Notes under the pieces: generated by a model | What the model was told of the DNA's origin: nothing | The model's input: only the letters and a program-made list of their open reading frames with translations | The model's database searches: none | Assembly (NCBI GenBank): GCA_947381965.1 | Contig: CANCXX010000046.1 | Location: 1 to 33,632, forward strand | DNA: 33,632 bases | Reading direction: 5' to 3' | From: an uncultured bacterium | GTDB lineage: Bacteria; Bacillota; Clostridia; Lachnospirales; Lachnospiraceae | Shown here: positions 25,657 through 33,632 of the stretch, in pieces | How positions within the stretch are numbered: position 1 is the stretch's first letter | Layout: each line of letters opens with the position of its first letter | Translations under genes and position numbers: made by a program

Positions 25657-28047
25657 ATGGGAAAAAAAATAAAAACAGTTTACATTGTGCATCATTCTCA
25701 CACAGATGTGGGATACACAGATTTGCAGGAACAGGTGGTTTACAATCAGGTTAACAACATCAGGAATGTCATTTCCATTATAAAGAAAGGATATGAGGAA
25801 AACAGACCGGAGAAGGATTTTAAGTGGAACTGTGAAACCTATTACTGTGTGGAACAGTTTTTAAGGTCTGCTTCAGAGAAAGAAAAAGAAGATTTTTTTG
25901 ATTTGGTAAAAAAGGGGAACATTGGCATTTCCGCCACATGGCTGAATTTTAATGATCTGGCAGATGTCGGGATGCTTGCGCAAAAGACGAAAGAGATGCA
26001 AGAGCTTTTTACCGGAAAAGACTGCCCGGTAAAAACTGCCATGAATGCGGATATCAATGGGATTTCCCTGGGAGCGCGGGATGTGCTGATTGAAAACGGA
26101 ATTGAGTTTTTATTTACCAATATCCATACCCATCATGGGATGTATCCTCTTTACCAGAATCAGAAGCCGTACTTTTGGGAAAATGAAAAAGGAGAGAGGC
26201 TTCTGGTATGGAACGGAGAACATTACAATCTGGGAAACGCTCTGGGGATTGTGTTTAACCGTAACCTGAACTTTATGACGGAAAACTATTTTGGGAAGGG
26301 TGGGGCTAAAGCTCCTTTGGAGACTTTGCATAAAAATCTGGGAGAGAGTATTGAAGAGTATGAAAAAAGCGGCTATCCATATGATTTTTATATTACCAGC
26401 GTCAGCGGCGTCTTTTCAGACAATGCGCCTGCCAATCCGGGAATTGTTGCGACGGTCAATGCTTTTAACAGGGAATACGGGGAAGAAGTGACTTTGCGGA
26501 TGGTAACGCTTAAGGAGCTTTATGAGGAGATAAAGGAAAAAACAGCGGACGCCCCCGCCTGCCGCGGCGCAATGAACGACTGGTGGGGAAACGGCGTAGG
26601 TTCCACACCTTATGCGGTAAAGCATTACAAGGAGGCGCTACGGCTTTCCCATATCTGTGACCGCCTGGAAGAAAAAACAGGGGTCCGCAATCAGCCGCTT
26701 GCGCAGGACGCATGTGAAAATGCGCTTTTGTATGCGGAACATACCTGGGGACATTCCTCCACCATTACCAATCCCTATGACACACTGGTGACAAATCTGG
26801 ACATCCGTAAAACCGGCTATGCTTCCAAGGCCCATGAAGCAGGGGCAATGCGGAAAAGTGAGCAGTGCCATCTTCTGGGGGATATTCTGCGGTATTACAA
26901 TTCCCAGGGGCAGGTAAAAGCGGTTTCCTTAAGCAGGCAAAAAAGAACGCTTCCGGTGGAGTTTTATGTGGAAACTCTAAAACTGCCCAATGTCAGGATT
27001 ATAGATTTGAAAGACCGGAAAGAGCTTCCCGTCCAGCTTTCCAGCCATCCAAGAGGAGTGATGGTAAGCTTCCAGACAGAATTTGAAGCCGGGGAGGAAA
27101 AGCTTTTTTCCTATGAGGAGATACCGGCGCCGGATCAAAAGCTATATACCCGGACGGCCTGGGTGGGTGCGGAACGAGTACGGGATATTGTAAATGATTA
27201 TGACACGGAATCTTATAAGCTGCCTTATGGGATGGAAAATGAATGGTTTCGCATTGGTTATAAAATTGGGGAGGGCATAACCACCTTTTACCATAAAAAG
27301 AAGGAAAAAGAGCTGTTAAGGGATGGGCTGGAGCGGTTTTTCACACCCATATACGAATGCACCCAAATCCGTAAGGGCGTTTATGAAGAGAGAAGGCTTC
27401 TTGGGCGCAATGTCAGGGGGCTTCACGGAAAGCAGTATCAGGGAGATTTGAAAGCAATTCATATTCTGGATCATGGGCCGGTTTTTGACAGGGTGGAGCT
27501 GGAATTTGCGCTGGAAGGAACTTATCACTGCAGTGTAATTATCCGAATGTTCAGGAAGCTGCCTAAAATAGATTTTACCTGTCGGATTGCAAAGACTTTA
27601 AGCGAGGATATCGAAAGCGTATATCTTCCCCTGGCGCTGGATTTACCGGAGGATTCCGTTTATATTCAAAATGGCGGCGTTTCCATGCGGCCTGGCGTTG
27701 ACCAGCTTCCAGGCAGCAATATGGAGTACTATATTGCGGATCAGGGGCTTTTATATCAGGGAGAAAAAGAAGGGATTCTAATTAATACTTTTGATACGCC
27801 GCTGCTTTATATGGGGCAGATGGAGCATCACCCGATTAAGCTTTGCGACAATAAGGAAGAAAACAATCACCGGCCAGTATACAGCTGGATTATGAATAAT
27901 ACCTGGGAAACCAACTTTAAGATGGACTTGTCGGGATTCGGGGAATTTGTTTATTCGCTGGAGCTTTCAGACGGAAACCGGGCGAAGGAAAATCTGGACC
28001 GTCTGTCAGATAATGATTTGGGGACAGTAGCGTTTATTGTGAAATAA
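25657..28047 (+). CDS. GH38-type alpha-mannosidase (DUF5054-like)
   Basis: This 796-residue protein looks like a GH38 alpha-mannosidase of the bacterial DUF5054-like branch. Near the N-terminus VHHSHTDVGYTD carries the zinc-binding His15 and Asp17 (equivalent to the HxD of PHSHNDPGW in GH38). Asp132 in MNADINGIS is the likely nucleophile and metal ligand, and FTNIHTHHG follows. The remaining ~500 residues are the helical and beta domains usual in GH38. There is no signal peptide, so it should act on imported mannosides. GAGGAG precedes the ATG. The gene has its own upstream region, divergent from the AraC regulator, and ends at a terminator. Removal of mannose from trimmed N-glycan cores would fit the neighbours; exact linkage specificity is not deducible. 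Confidence 0.85.
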   Translation: MGKKIKTVYIVHHSHTDVGYTDLQEQVVYNQVNNIRNVISIIKKGYEENRPEKDFKWNCETYYCVEQFLRSASEKEKEDFFDLVKKGNIGISATWLNFNDLADVGMLAQKTKEMQELFTGKDCPVKTAMNADINGISLGARDVLIENGIEFLFTNIHTHHGMYPLYQNQKPYFWENEKGERLLVWNGEHYNLGNALGIVFNRNLNFMTENYFGKGGAKAPLETLHKNLGESIEEYEKSGYPYDFYITSVSGVFSDNAPANPGIVATVNAFNREYGEEVTLRMVTLKELYEEIKEKTADAPACRGAMNDWWGNGVGSTPYAVKHYKEALRLSHICDRLEEKTGVRNQPLAQDACENALLYAEHTWGHSSTITNPYDTLVTNLDIRKTGYASKAHEAGAMRKSEQCHLLGDILRYYNSQGQVKAVSLSRQKRTLPVEFYVETLKLPNVRIIDLKDRKELPVQLSSHPRGVMVSFQTEFEAGEEKLFSYEEIPAPDQKLYTRTAWVGAERVRDIVNDYDTESYKLPYGMENEWFRIGYKIGEGITTFYHKKKEKELLRDGLERFFTPIYECTQIRKGVYEERRLLGRNVRGLHGKQYQGDLKAIHILDHGPVFDRVELEFALEGTYHCSVIIRMFRKLPKIDFTCRIAKTLSEDIESVYLPLALDLPEDSVYIQNGGVSMRPGVDQLPGSNMEYYIADQGLLYQGEKEGILINTFDTPLLYMGQMEHHPIKLCDNKEENNHRPVYSWIMNNTWETNFKMDLSGFGEFVYSLELSDGNRAKENLDRLSDNDLGTVAFIVK

Positions 28048-28060
28048 TTTATGCACATAA

Positions 28061-28103
28061 GGCGGACATTTGCAGCAAATATGCGGAATGTCCGCTGTTT
28101 TTA
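28061..28103 (+). terminator. Terminator after mannosidase gene
   Basis: GCGGACATT (28062-28070) pairs with AATGTCCGC (28087-28095), followed by TGTTTTTA, 14 nt after the mannosidase stop. Confidence 0.88.
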
Positions 28104-28276
28104 TGGGTGAAAATATATTTACGGAAATTTTAAAGTTAACAAAATTTAACATAATATACAGTACCTAAAGGTGATATAGCTCATAAAAACGGGGAACCTT
28201 TGGACAAATTGCTAAAGAGTTATGGCGCGTTTCATAAAAAAGAATAAAAAATGATAAAAATTCTCGAAAAAGACTC

Positions 28277-28334
28277 TTTCAAATTTAGAGAAATGTAGTA
28301 TGCTAATTAACATAAGGCAAACGTTTGTTAACAA
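28277..28334 (+). promoter_or_regulatory. Promoter and LacI-type operator of transport operon 2
   Basis: The 339-bp gap after the mannosidase holds the terminator, an AT-rich stretch, then a possible promoter (TTTCAA 28277-28282, 16 bp, TATGCT 28299-28304). Just downstream is GCAAACGTTTG, containing the perfect palindrome CAAACGTTTG (28318-28327), a classic LacI/PurR-type core with central CG, overlapping TTGTTAACAA (28325-28334), which matches the palindrome upstream of the hydrolase operon. Joint control by the LacI-family regulator is likely. The promoter hexamers are weak; the palindromes are clear. Confidence 0.5.
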
Positions 28335-28386
28335 CTATTAACTCAATGCAGAAATGCAGACACAAAATGAAAAGAGGGGTGAAAAC

Positions 28387-29331
28387 ATGGCAACAAAAGT
28401 TAACAAGGGAGGGAGTGCCAAGAAAAAGGGTAATTTCCTGCTAACGCTGAAAAAAGACTGGTCGTTATGGATGTTTTGCATTCCGGGAATCATACTGACG
28501 TTTATCTTCAGTTATATTCCTATGTATGGCGTGCAAATTGCATTCAGGAGGTTTAATGCCAAGGACGGTATCTGGGGCAGTAAATGGGTCGGCCTGCAGT
28601 ATTTTGAGCGTTTCATCAATTCCCCGTATTTCGGACGGACCATCAGCAATACGCTGATCCTTAGTTTATACGGGTTAATTGTATCTTTCCCAATCCCGAT
28701 TATCCTGGCGCTTATGCTTAATTCCTTCCGGCACAAAAGGTACAGGAAGGTAATTCAGACAGTTACCTATGCACCAAACTTCATTTCCACCATCGTTATG
28801 TGTGGTATGCTGCTCCTGTTCCTGTCTCCTACCGTAGGTATTATCAACACGGTAATTAAAATGTTTGGCGGAGAAGCAGTCAACTTTATGGCGAAGAAAG
28901 AATATTGGCGGCATCTGTATGTATGGTCTGGTGTATGGCAGGGAATGGGCTGGAGTTCCGTTATTTATTTCGCGGCATTATCCGGTATCAGTCCGGAGCT
29001 TCATGAGGCGGCCAAGTGCGACGGCGCTACCAAGTTCCAGTTGATTAAGTACATAGACTTTCCTTCCATCCTTCCGACAGCTACAATCCTGCTGATTATG
29101 AACTGCGGTAGTATTCTCTCTATCGGATTTGAAAAGGCATTTGCGCTGCAGAACAACCTGAACCTTTCCGTTTCAGAAATCATTTCTACCTATGTGTACA
29201 AGGTTGGTCTGATTGACAACAATATGTCCTACTCTGCAGCCATCGGCTTGTTCAACACGATAGTCAACATGATCATGCTGATTACCGTTAACAAGATTTC
29301 GGATAAGATGTCCGGAAACAGCTTATTCTAG
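28387..29331 (+). CDS. LplB-type sugar ABC transporter permease (operon 2)
   Basis: This 314-residue membrane protein is the first permease of a second CUT1 importer. It has about six membrane segments, an LplB-like start (DWSLWMFCIPGIILTFIFSY), FSYIPMYGVQIAFRRF, and the EAA loop LHEAAKCDGATKFQLIKYI. I use the ATG at 28387 because AGGGGTGA is just upstream; the frame opens earlier at 28354 without a binding site. It precedes the second permease by 17 nt. It resembles the LplB of operon 1 in family but not closely in sequence, so the two importers probably have different substrates. No ATPase gene is linked. Confidence 0.94.
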   Translation: MATKVNKGGSAKKKGNFLLTLKKDWSLWMFCIPGIILTFIFSYIPMYGVQIAFRRFNAKDGIWGSKWVGLQYFERFINSPYFGRTISNTLILSLYGLIVSFPIPIILALMLNSFRHKRYRKVIQTVTYAPNFISTIVMCGMLLLFLSPTVGIINTVIKMFGGEAVNFMAKKEYWRHLYVWSGVWQGMGWSSVIYFAALSGISPELHEAAKCDGATKFQLIKYIDFPSILPTATILLIMNCGSILSIGFEKAFALQNNLNLSVSEIISTYVYKVGLIDNNMSYSAAIGLFNTIVNMIMLITVNKISDKMSGNSLF

Positions 29332-29348
29332 GACAGGGGGGATAGAAC

Positions 29349-30278
29349 ATGAAAAAAAATAATGAAGTTGAAGAGAGAACAAGTATCAAACGCTGTAAAG
29401 AGGACGTGATATTTGATACGATTCTGTTCGTTGTCCTGACCATAATTTTGCTGATTGTAGCATATCCGCTGTGGTGGGTTATCATATCCTCCATCAGTGA
29501 TCCCAAAGCCGTATCCAGCGGTCTGGTTATCTGGCATCCTATCGGATTTAACTTAAGGGGATATTCAGAAGTTTTTGAAGATGACTCTATCGTGCGAAGC
29601 TTCTTAAACTCCATTTTGTATACGGTATGCGGTGTTTTGGTAAACTTGGCGGTTACGCTTCCTACCGCTTATGCGCTTTCCAGGGATAAGTTTTCCGGAA
29701 AGAAGATTGTTACACTGTTTTATGTGGTAACTATGTTCTTCAGCGGCGGTCTGATTCCTACCTATTTGGTTGTCAGGGATGTAGGCCTTCTGGATTCCAT
29801 GTGGGCGTTAATCCTTCCCGGATGTTTAAGCGTTTATAACATGATTGTTGCAAGGACATTCTTTAAGTCCAATATCTCTGAAGAATTATATGAAGCGGCA
29901 GAAATTGACGGCTGTACCCAGGGAAGATTTTTCTTCCAGATTGCACTGCCCTTATCAGGCGCTATTACAGCAATCATGGTACTGTATTATGGTGTAGGCC
30001 ACTGGAATTCCTACTTCTCCGCATTGATTTATTTGTCTGACAAGGATAAATATCCTCTGCAGCTTGTACTTAGAAGTATCCTGATTTCCAATGAGGCAGC
30101 CCTGCAGCAGGCGGCAACTACGGCAGAGGCAAGGGCGGCCCTTAACGCAAAGAAGGAATTAATAGAACTTATGAAGTACTCCCTGATTATTATCAGTAGT
30201 ATTCCGGTTCTGGTTCTGTACCCTTTTATCCAGAAGCATTTTGTAAAGGGTGTAATGATTGGTTCCGTAAAGGGATGA
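29349..30278 (+). CDS. LplC-type sugar ABC transporter permease (operon 2)
   Basis: This 309-residue protein is the second permease, with six predicted membrane segments, AYPLWWVIISSISDP near the N-terminus, the EAA loop (LYEAAEIDGCTQGRFFFQI) and the LplC-type tail KGVMIGSVKG. A CAGGGGGGAT ribosome binding site lies between the permease genes. It is followed by a 109-bp gap containing a hairpin, then the binding-protein gene, the same order as in other LplBCA-type operons. Confidence 0.94.
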   Translation: MKKNNEVEERTSIKRCKEDVIFDTILFVVLTIILLIVAYPLWWVIISSISDPKAVSSGLVIWHPIGFNLRGYSEVFEDDSIVRSFLNSILYTVCGVLVNLAVTLPTAYALSRDKFSGKKIVTLFYVVTMFFSGGLIPTYLVVRDVGLLDSMWALILPGCLSVYNMIVARTFFKSNISEELYEAAEIDGCTQGRFFFQIALPLSGAITAIMVLYYGVGHWNSYFSALIYLSDKDKYPLQLVLRSILISNEAALQQAATTAEARAALNAKKELIELMKYSLIIISSIPVLVLYPFIQKHFVKGVMIGSVKG

Positions 30279-30297
30279 TTTATTCCCACGGCGGCTT

Positions 30298-30317
30298 TTG
30301 TCAGCTTACGCTGACAA
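30298..30317 (+). promoter_or_regulatory. Intercistronic stem-loop before binding-protein gene (operon 2)
   Basis: TTGTCAGC (30298-30305) and GCTGACAA (30310-30317) form a perfect 8-bp stem with a 4-nt loop, followed by another GC-rich pairing region around 30335-30358. No U-tract follows. Position and form parallel the stem-loop at 5302 in operon 1. Confidence 0.5.
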
Positions 30318-30387
30318 GGCAAACTGCAATGGTATCGCTGCGGCGGACGGGCGCCGCTTGATATAAAAAATTAAAGGAGATGAATGT

Positions 30388-32043
30388 ATGAAAAAGAGAT
30401 TAGTAGCAATGCTTTTGGCAACTGTTATGGTCTGCTCAGCACTGACAGGCTGCGGTTCAAAAGATGGCGGCGGATCTTCAACATCAGCGGAAGATCTGGA
30501 CAACAAAGAGGAATATGTTCCGGCAGAAGTAGACGCTGACGGAAAAGTGGACGGCATTATGTATAAAGAAGGACTGCCTTTGGTAGATGAAGGCGCATAC
30601 ACCTTCTCTATTTTCTGCGACGATTCCACCTCAACCGGTGAGTTTTATATGCTCAATGAGTTTGAGAAGCAGACCAATGTAAAAGTAGATTTAAGATACT
30701 TCCCTTATGAAAATGCAACAGAAAGAATGAACCTTGACTTAAACTCCGGCGACTATGCGGATGTTATCGGCGGATGGATTTTAAGTGACAGTATGATTTT
30801 GACTTATGGTGTGGAACAGGGGGTATTCATTCCTCTTGAGGATATTTTTGCAGAGTATTGTCCGAATATTTCCGCAATTTTGGATCTGCCTGATGTAAGA
30901 GAAAAAATGACGGCTCCTGACGGACATATCTATACGATCCCTTATGTATGTGATGATGTTACCGTGAATTACAGCCCCTGGATTAACACACGCTGGCTGG
31001 AAAATGTAAATATGGAAATCCCTAAAACCACAGAAGAGTTTGAAGCGGTACTGAAAGCCTTCAAAGAGCAGGATGCAAATGGAAATGGGGATCCTAATGA
31101 TGAGATTCCATTCTCCACAGACCCTAACAATAAGTATCTGCAGGCAATGACAGGTTACTTTGGGGTTCCCATGGATAAGTATGGTTTTGCCCTTGTAGAT
31201 GAAAAGCCGGTATTTGCTGCAACCAGTGCAAAGTACAGAGAATTCTTAAGCTGGTTTAACAAGCTGTATGAGCAGGGATTGGTTGACCCTGAAATCTTTA
31301 CACAGGACAGCGCAACTTGGGAAGGAAAAGGAAACAGAGATATGTACGGCGTATCTATCGCTTATGGTTCCAATGAGTTTTCAGGAATTGAACAGACAAC
31401 CACAAAGCCTGAATTTGATCCCCTTCCGGTATTAAATGCTGACAACGGCGGTATCTGGCTTAGAGCTACACCAGGTAACTCTGTGTACAGAGCACAGGCA
31501 GTTATTACAGATAATGCAGAACATCCTGAAATTATTGCACGCTGGTTTGACAATGCGTTTGAACTTGAGAACGGTATTGGCTGTAACAGAGGTCCTGTAG
31601 GCGTAGTGGTATTCCCTGAAGACAATGATATGTACCGTGTAATTGATACCAAAACACTGGACAGCGAAACTCAGGAGAAATTAAGCTGGAGCAACTTATG
31701 GCCTCAGTCTCTTCCTAAGTTCCTGCCTATGAAGTTTGGTAAAGAGCATTTTATTGAAGACAATCCGCTTTACGATGAGAAGAAGAATCTGGAAGAAACT
31801 TATGAACCGTATCTGACCAAGGATGTAATTCCTTCTTTCTGGGTTGAGCCTGATATGGTGGAAGAATATTCTGAAATTGCACAGTCTATTAATGACTACT
31901 TCAATGAACAGCAGGCATTGTTTATTTCCGGCGAACAGGATGTAGATGATGATTCTGTTTGGGAAACATATTGCAGCGGTCTTGAAGCAATGGGACTTTC
32001 CACATATCTTGAAGTACGTGGTGTAACAGAGGTTCTTGAGTAA
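30388..32043 (+). CDS. LplA-type sugar ABC transporter solute-binding lipoprotein
   Basis: This 551-residue lipoprotein is the substrate-binding subunit of the second importer. Residues 1-22 are a lipoprotein signal with lipobox ALTGC and lipidated Cys22, then a short Gly/Ser linker. The domain includes a calcium-loop-like motif (DANGNGDPNDEIPF, about residues 229-242) seen in LplA-type binding proteins, and many aromatic residues suited to oligosaccharide stacking. AAAGGAGATG upstream is a strong ribosome binding site. It is followed by a terminator. Its placement after the mannosidase and behind a LacI-like operator suggests that it brings in the oligosaccharide or glycopeptide that the cytoplasmic hydrolases degrade; the ligand is inferred. 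Confidence 0.94.
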   Translation: MKKRLVAMLLATVMVCSALTGCGSKDGGGSSTSAEDLDNKEEYVPAEVDADGKVDGIMYKEGLPLVDEGAYTFSIFCDDSTSTGEFYMLNEFEKQTNVKVDLRYFPYENATERMNLDLNSGDYADVIGGWILSDSMILTYGVEQGVFIPLEDIFAEYCPNISAILDLPDVREKMTAPDGHIYTIPYVCDDVTVNYSPWINTRWLENVNMEIPKTTEEFEAVLKAFKEQDANGNGDPNDEIPFSTDPNNKYLQAMTGYFGVPMDKYGFALVDEKPVFAATSAKYREFLSWFNKLYEQGLVDPEIFTQDSATWEGKGNRDMYGVSIAYGSNEFSGIEQTTTKPEFDPLPVLNADNGGIWLRATPGNSVYRAQAVITDNAEHPEIIARWFDNAFELENGIGCNRGPVGVVVFPEDNDMYRVIDTKTLDSETQEKLSWSNLWPQSLPKFLPMKFGKEHFIEDNPLYDEKKNLEETYEPYLTKDVIPSFWVEPDMVEEYSEIAQSINDYFNEQQALFISGEQDVDDDSVWETYCSGLEAMGLSTYLEVRGVTEVLE

Positions 32044-32150
32044 GTAAAACAGAAGAGGAAGTCTATGCCATTGCATATGCAAGTCGGTTTAGAGAAAAAC
32101 TCTTCACATATAAAAAGCATGGTTTCATGCTACATAAAGAAATGAACGTA

Positions 32151-32190
32151 AAAAGCAGACTGTAGCGAATATGTTGCAGTCTGCTTTTTA
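32151..32190 (+). terminator. Terminator of transport operon 2
   Basis: AAAAGCAGACTG (32151-32162) pairs with CAGTCTGCTTTT (32177-32188), with T-rich sequence at the 3' end. A smaller stem, AGCATG-gttt-CATGCT (32116-32131), precedes it. Confidence 0.85.
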
Positions 32191-32208
32191 AGATAAAGGG
32201 GAATGCGT

Positions 32209-32667
32209 ATGGTTTACATTGCGGTCTGTGATGATGACGGAAAATTAAGAGAAGACATTGGTAATATCGTAAACAAGAGTTGTGACAGGGCGGGGGTATT
32301 GTGGAAGACAGAATATTTTGAGGGAAGCGTGCAGCTTAGAGACGAACTGCAGGGAGGAGCATACTTTGATATTCTGCTGCTGGATATTGAAATGCCGGGA
32401 ATGGACGGAATAACATTTGCGCTGGACATCAAAGCCTTTTTGACGAATGTAATGATTATTTTTGTATCATTTTATGATAAGTATGTATTTAAGTGTTTTA
32501 GTGTACAACCCTATTATTTTGTACGGAAAATGGAGCTGGAAACGGAGCTGCCTAAGGTTATGGATGCTGCCCTGCAGACTGCAGGACGCAGAGAAGAAAA
32601 ATGTTTTATAGTGGAAAATCAGAGGGTATTAGAACACAAAAACGGAACGAATTACGTAGATAGATAA
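32209..32667 (+). pseudogene. Truncated LytTR-type response regulator
   Basis: About 152 residues remain of an AgrA/LytTR-type response regulator. The receiver domain is essentially complete: acidic pair in AVCDDDGK, phospho-acceptor Asp in LLLDIEMPGMDG, and a PYYFVRK segment at the position of the conserved Lys. The LytTR DNA-binding domain, normally another ~100 residues, breaks off after about 20 (EKCFIVENQRVLEHKNG) with a stop. AAAGGGG sits 7 nt before the ATG at 32209; an ATG at 32203 is also in frame. Without its DNA-binding domain it cannot act as a normal regulator. The IS remnant just downstream may be linked to the loss. Confidence 0.75.
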
Positions 32668-32838
32668 AGCCGCTTAATTTCTAAAAAGCGTAAAACAAGA
32701 GTAAATAAATACTTATCCGTCTCCATAATAATAGAATTTTATGATATAAATATCGGTTTTTGGTACAATTTCTGAAATTTAGCGTGACAAATCTTCCTTT
32801 TTAGTAAGTTGCGTATATATAACATGGAGGAAGATGAA

Positions 32839-33632
32839 ATGGCTATCCCAGATAAGATAAAAGTACATAAGCCTGATATAAACCAATATGGAGCAACAGA
32901 AATAAGATGCATCAAGAACCATTTTTATGTTTACGAAATTTCTTCAAAATGGGATGCGTAGAAGCACAGGTCCCAAAAAGTTACCGGAAAATGTATTGGA
33001 AAGATTACGGAAAAAGATGGATTTATCCCAAATGCAAACTATTTCAGAATGTACGAAACCATAAATCCGGTCATACGTACTTATGGTGTGTTTGAAATGT
33101 TTGAGCAGCTTGGAAAGGATGCCTCAGACAGGTTAAAGGAAGTATTTCCTGATATTTATAGAGAGGCCAGGACAGCTGCCCTGCTGAGGCCGGTATATGG
33201 CTGTACCCCCAGGCTGATGAAGCGCTGTTTTGAGGATTCTTATCTTGCAGATCTTTATCCGGATATCGGGACCTGCGATAAAACAGTCCGTAACCTGGTG
33301 TCCATGCTTGGCACAGACCGGGAGGCAGAGATGGAGCGTTGCATGAAGATGTTTGTTTCGGGCCAGTCAACGGTATTGATGGACGGGACTTCCCTTTTTA
33401 CAAGGAATTCAGATTCTTATGCAAGAAAAGGGTATAATCCTGAGTACAGCCAGGAAAAACAAATAAGACTGCTGTATTTATTCGATTCGGGAAGCCATGC
33501 GCCGGTCTTCTGCCGGATGGTGCCGGGAAACATAGCCGATAAAGCCGCAATGACAGACACGATAAAGCTCTCCGGGAAAAAAGCTGCACGATTATAGGTG
33601 ACAAGGGATTTTACTCAAAGAAAAATGTTTCC
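32839..33632 (+). pseudogene. Broken IS1634/IS4-like transposase, partial at window end
   Basis: A DDE transposase reading frame starts at ATG 32839 (GGAGG 8 nt upstream) but has an in-frame TAG at 32959-32961, codon 41, inside a typical N-terminal segment (VYEISSKWDA, stop, KHRSQKVTGKCIGKIT). The frame continues to 33597 with catalytic-type motifs (VLMDGTSLF). It then shifts: after an A6 run (33577-33582), the -1 frame continues as TIIGDKGFYSKKN, which includes the next expected catalytic Asp. The window ends before the C-terminus. Two lesions make it a pseudogene, unless the A6 run permits programmed slippage, which would not cure the TAG. The family is judged from motif style. Terminal inverted repeats were not identified in the 171-bp gap upstream. 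Confidence 0.75.

Overview
The window looks like a gut-type Clostridia chromosome, most likely Lachnospiraceae. The reasons are its moderate GC content, strong AAGGAGG-type ribosome binding sites, LplB/LplC-type sugar ABC transporters with no ATPase gene of their own, a YesN-type response regulator, lipobox-bearing binding proteins, and many closely related carbohydrate genes. The genus cannot be fixed from the sequence alone. No rRNA, tRNA or CRISPR array was seen.

Region 1 (1-6940) holds a YesN-like AraC/receiver response regulator, then an operon of solute-binding lipoprotein, LplB-type permease, LplC-type permease and a second, paralogous solute-binding lipoprotein. It ends in a clear intrinsic terminator. 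Three helically phased TATAAA-type repeats upstream of the operon are a plausible response-regulator binding site.

Region 2 (about 6950-14545) looks like an accessory block. It starts with a 100-bp MITE-like inverted-repeat element, followed by debris of a Fic protein and a winged-helix domain. Next comes a two-gene, minus-strand restriction-modification system of BcgI (Type IIB) architecture. A plus-strand set follows: two ABC exporters and a small peptide gene that resembles a RiPP or bacteriocin precursor but has no visible maturation enzyme.

Region 3 (14593-32190) is a glycan catabolism locus. A minus-strand CBM9-like protein and LacI-family regulator are divergent from a plus-strand operon: a transglutaminase-fold protein, M17 leucyl aminopeptidase, GH18 and GH29 fucosidase. 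Then come a second GH18 with its own promoter, a convergent cupin-AraC regulator, a GH38-type mannosidase, and a second LplB/LplC/LplA-type importer. None of the hydrolases has a signal peptide, so they should act in the cytoplasm on imported oligosaccharides or glycopeptides. The combination of GH38 (mannose), GH29 (fucose), GH18 (GlcNAc-GlcNAc), a PNGase-fold-like protein (possible Asn-GlcNAc cleavage) and an aminopeptidase fits intracellular dismantling of the core of a eukaryotic N-glycan or a short glycopeptide. This is the most interesting hypothesis in the window; the individual families are well supported and the pathway is inferred.

Region 4 (32209-33632) is decaying: a LytTR-type response regulator cut off early in its DNA-binding domain, then an IS1634/IS4-like transposase with an in-frame amber stop and a frameshift, running off the window end.
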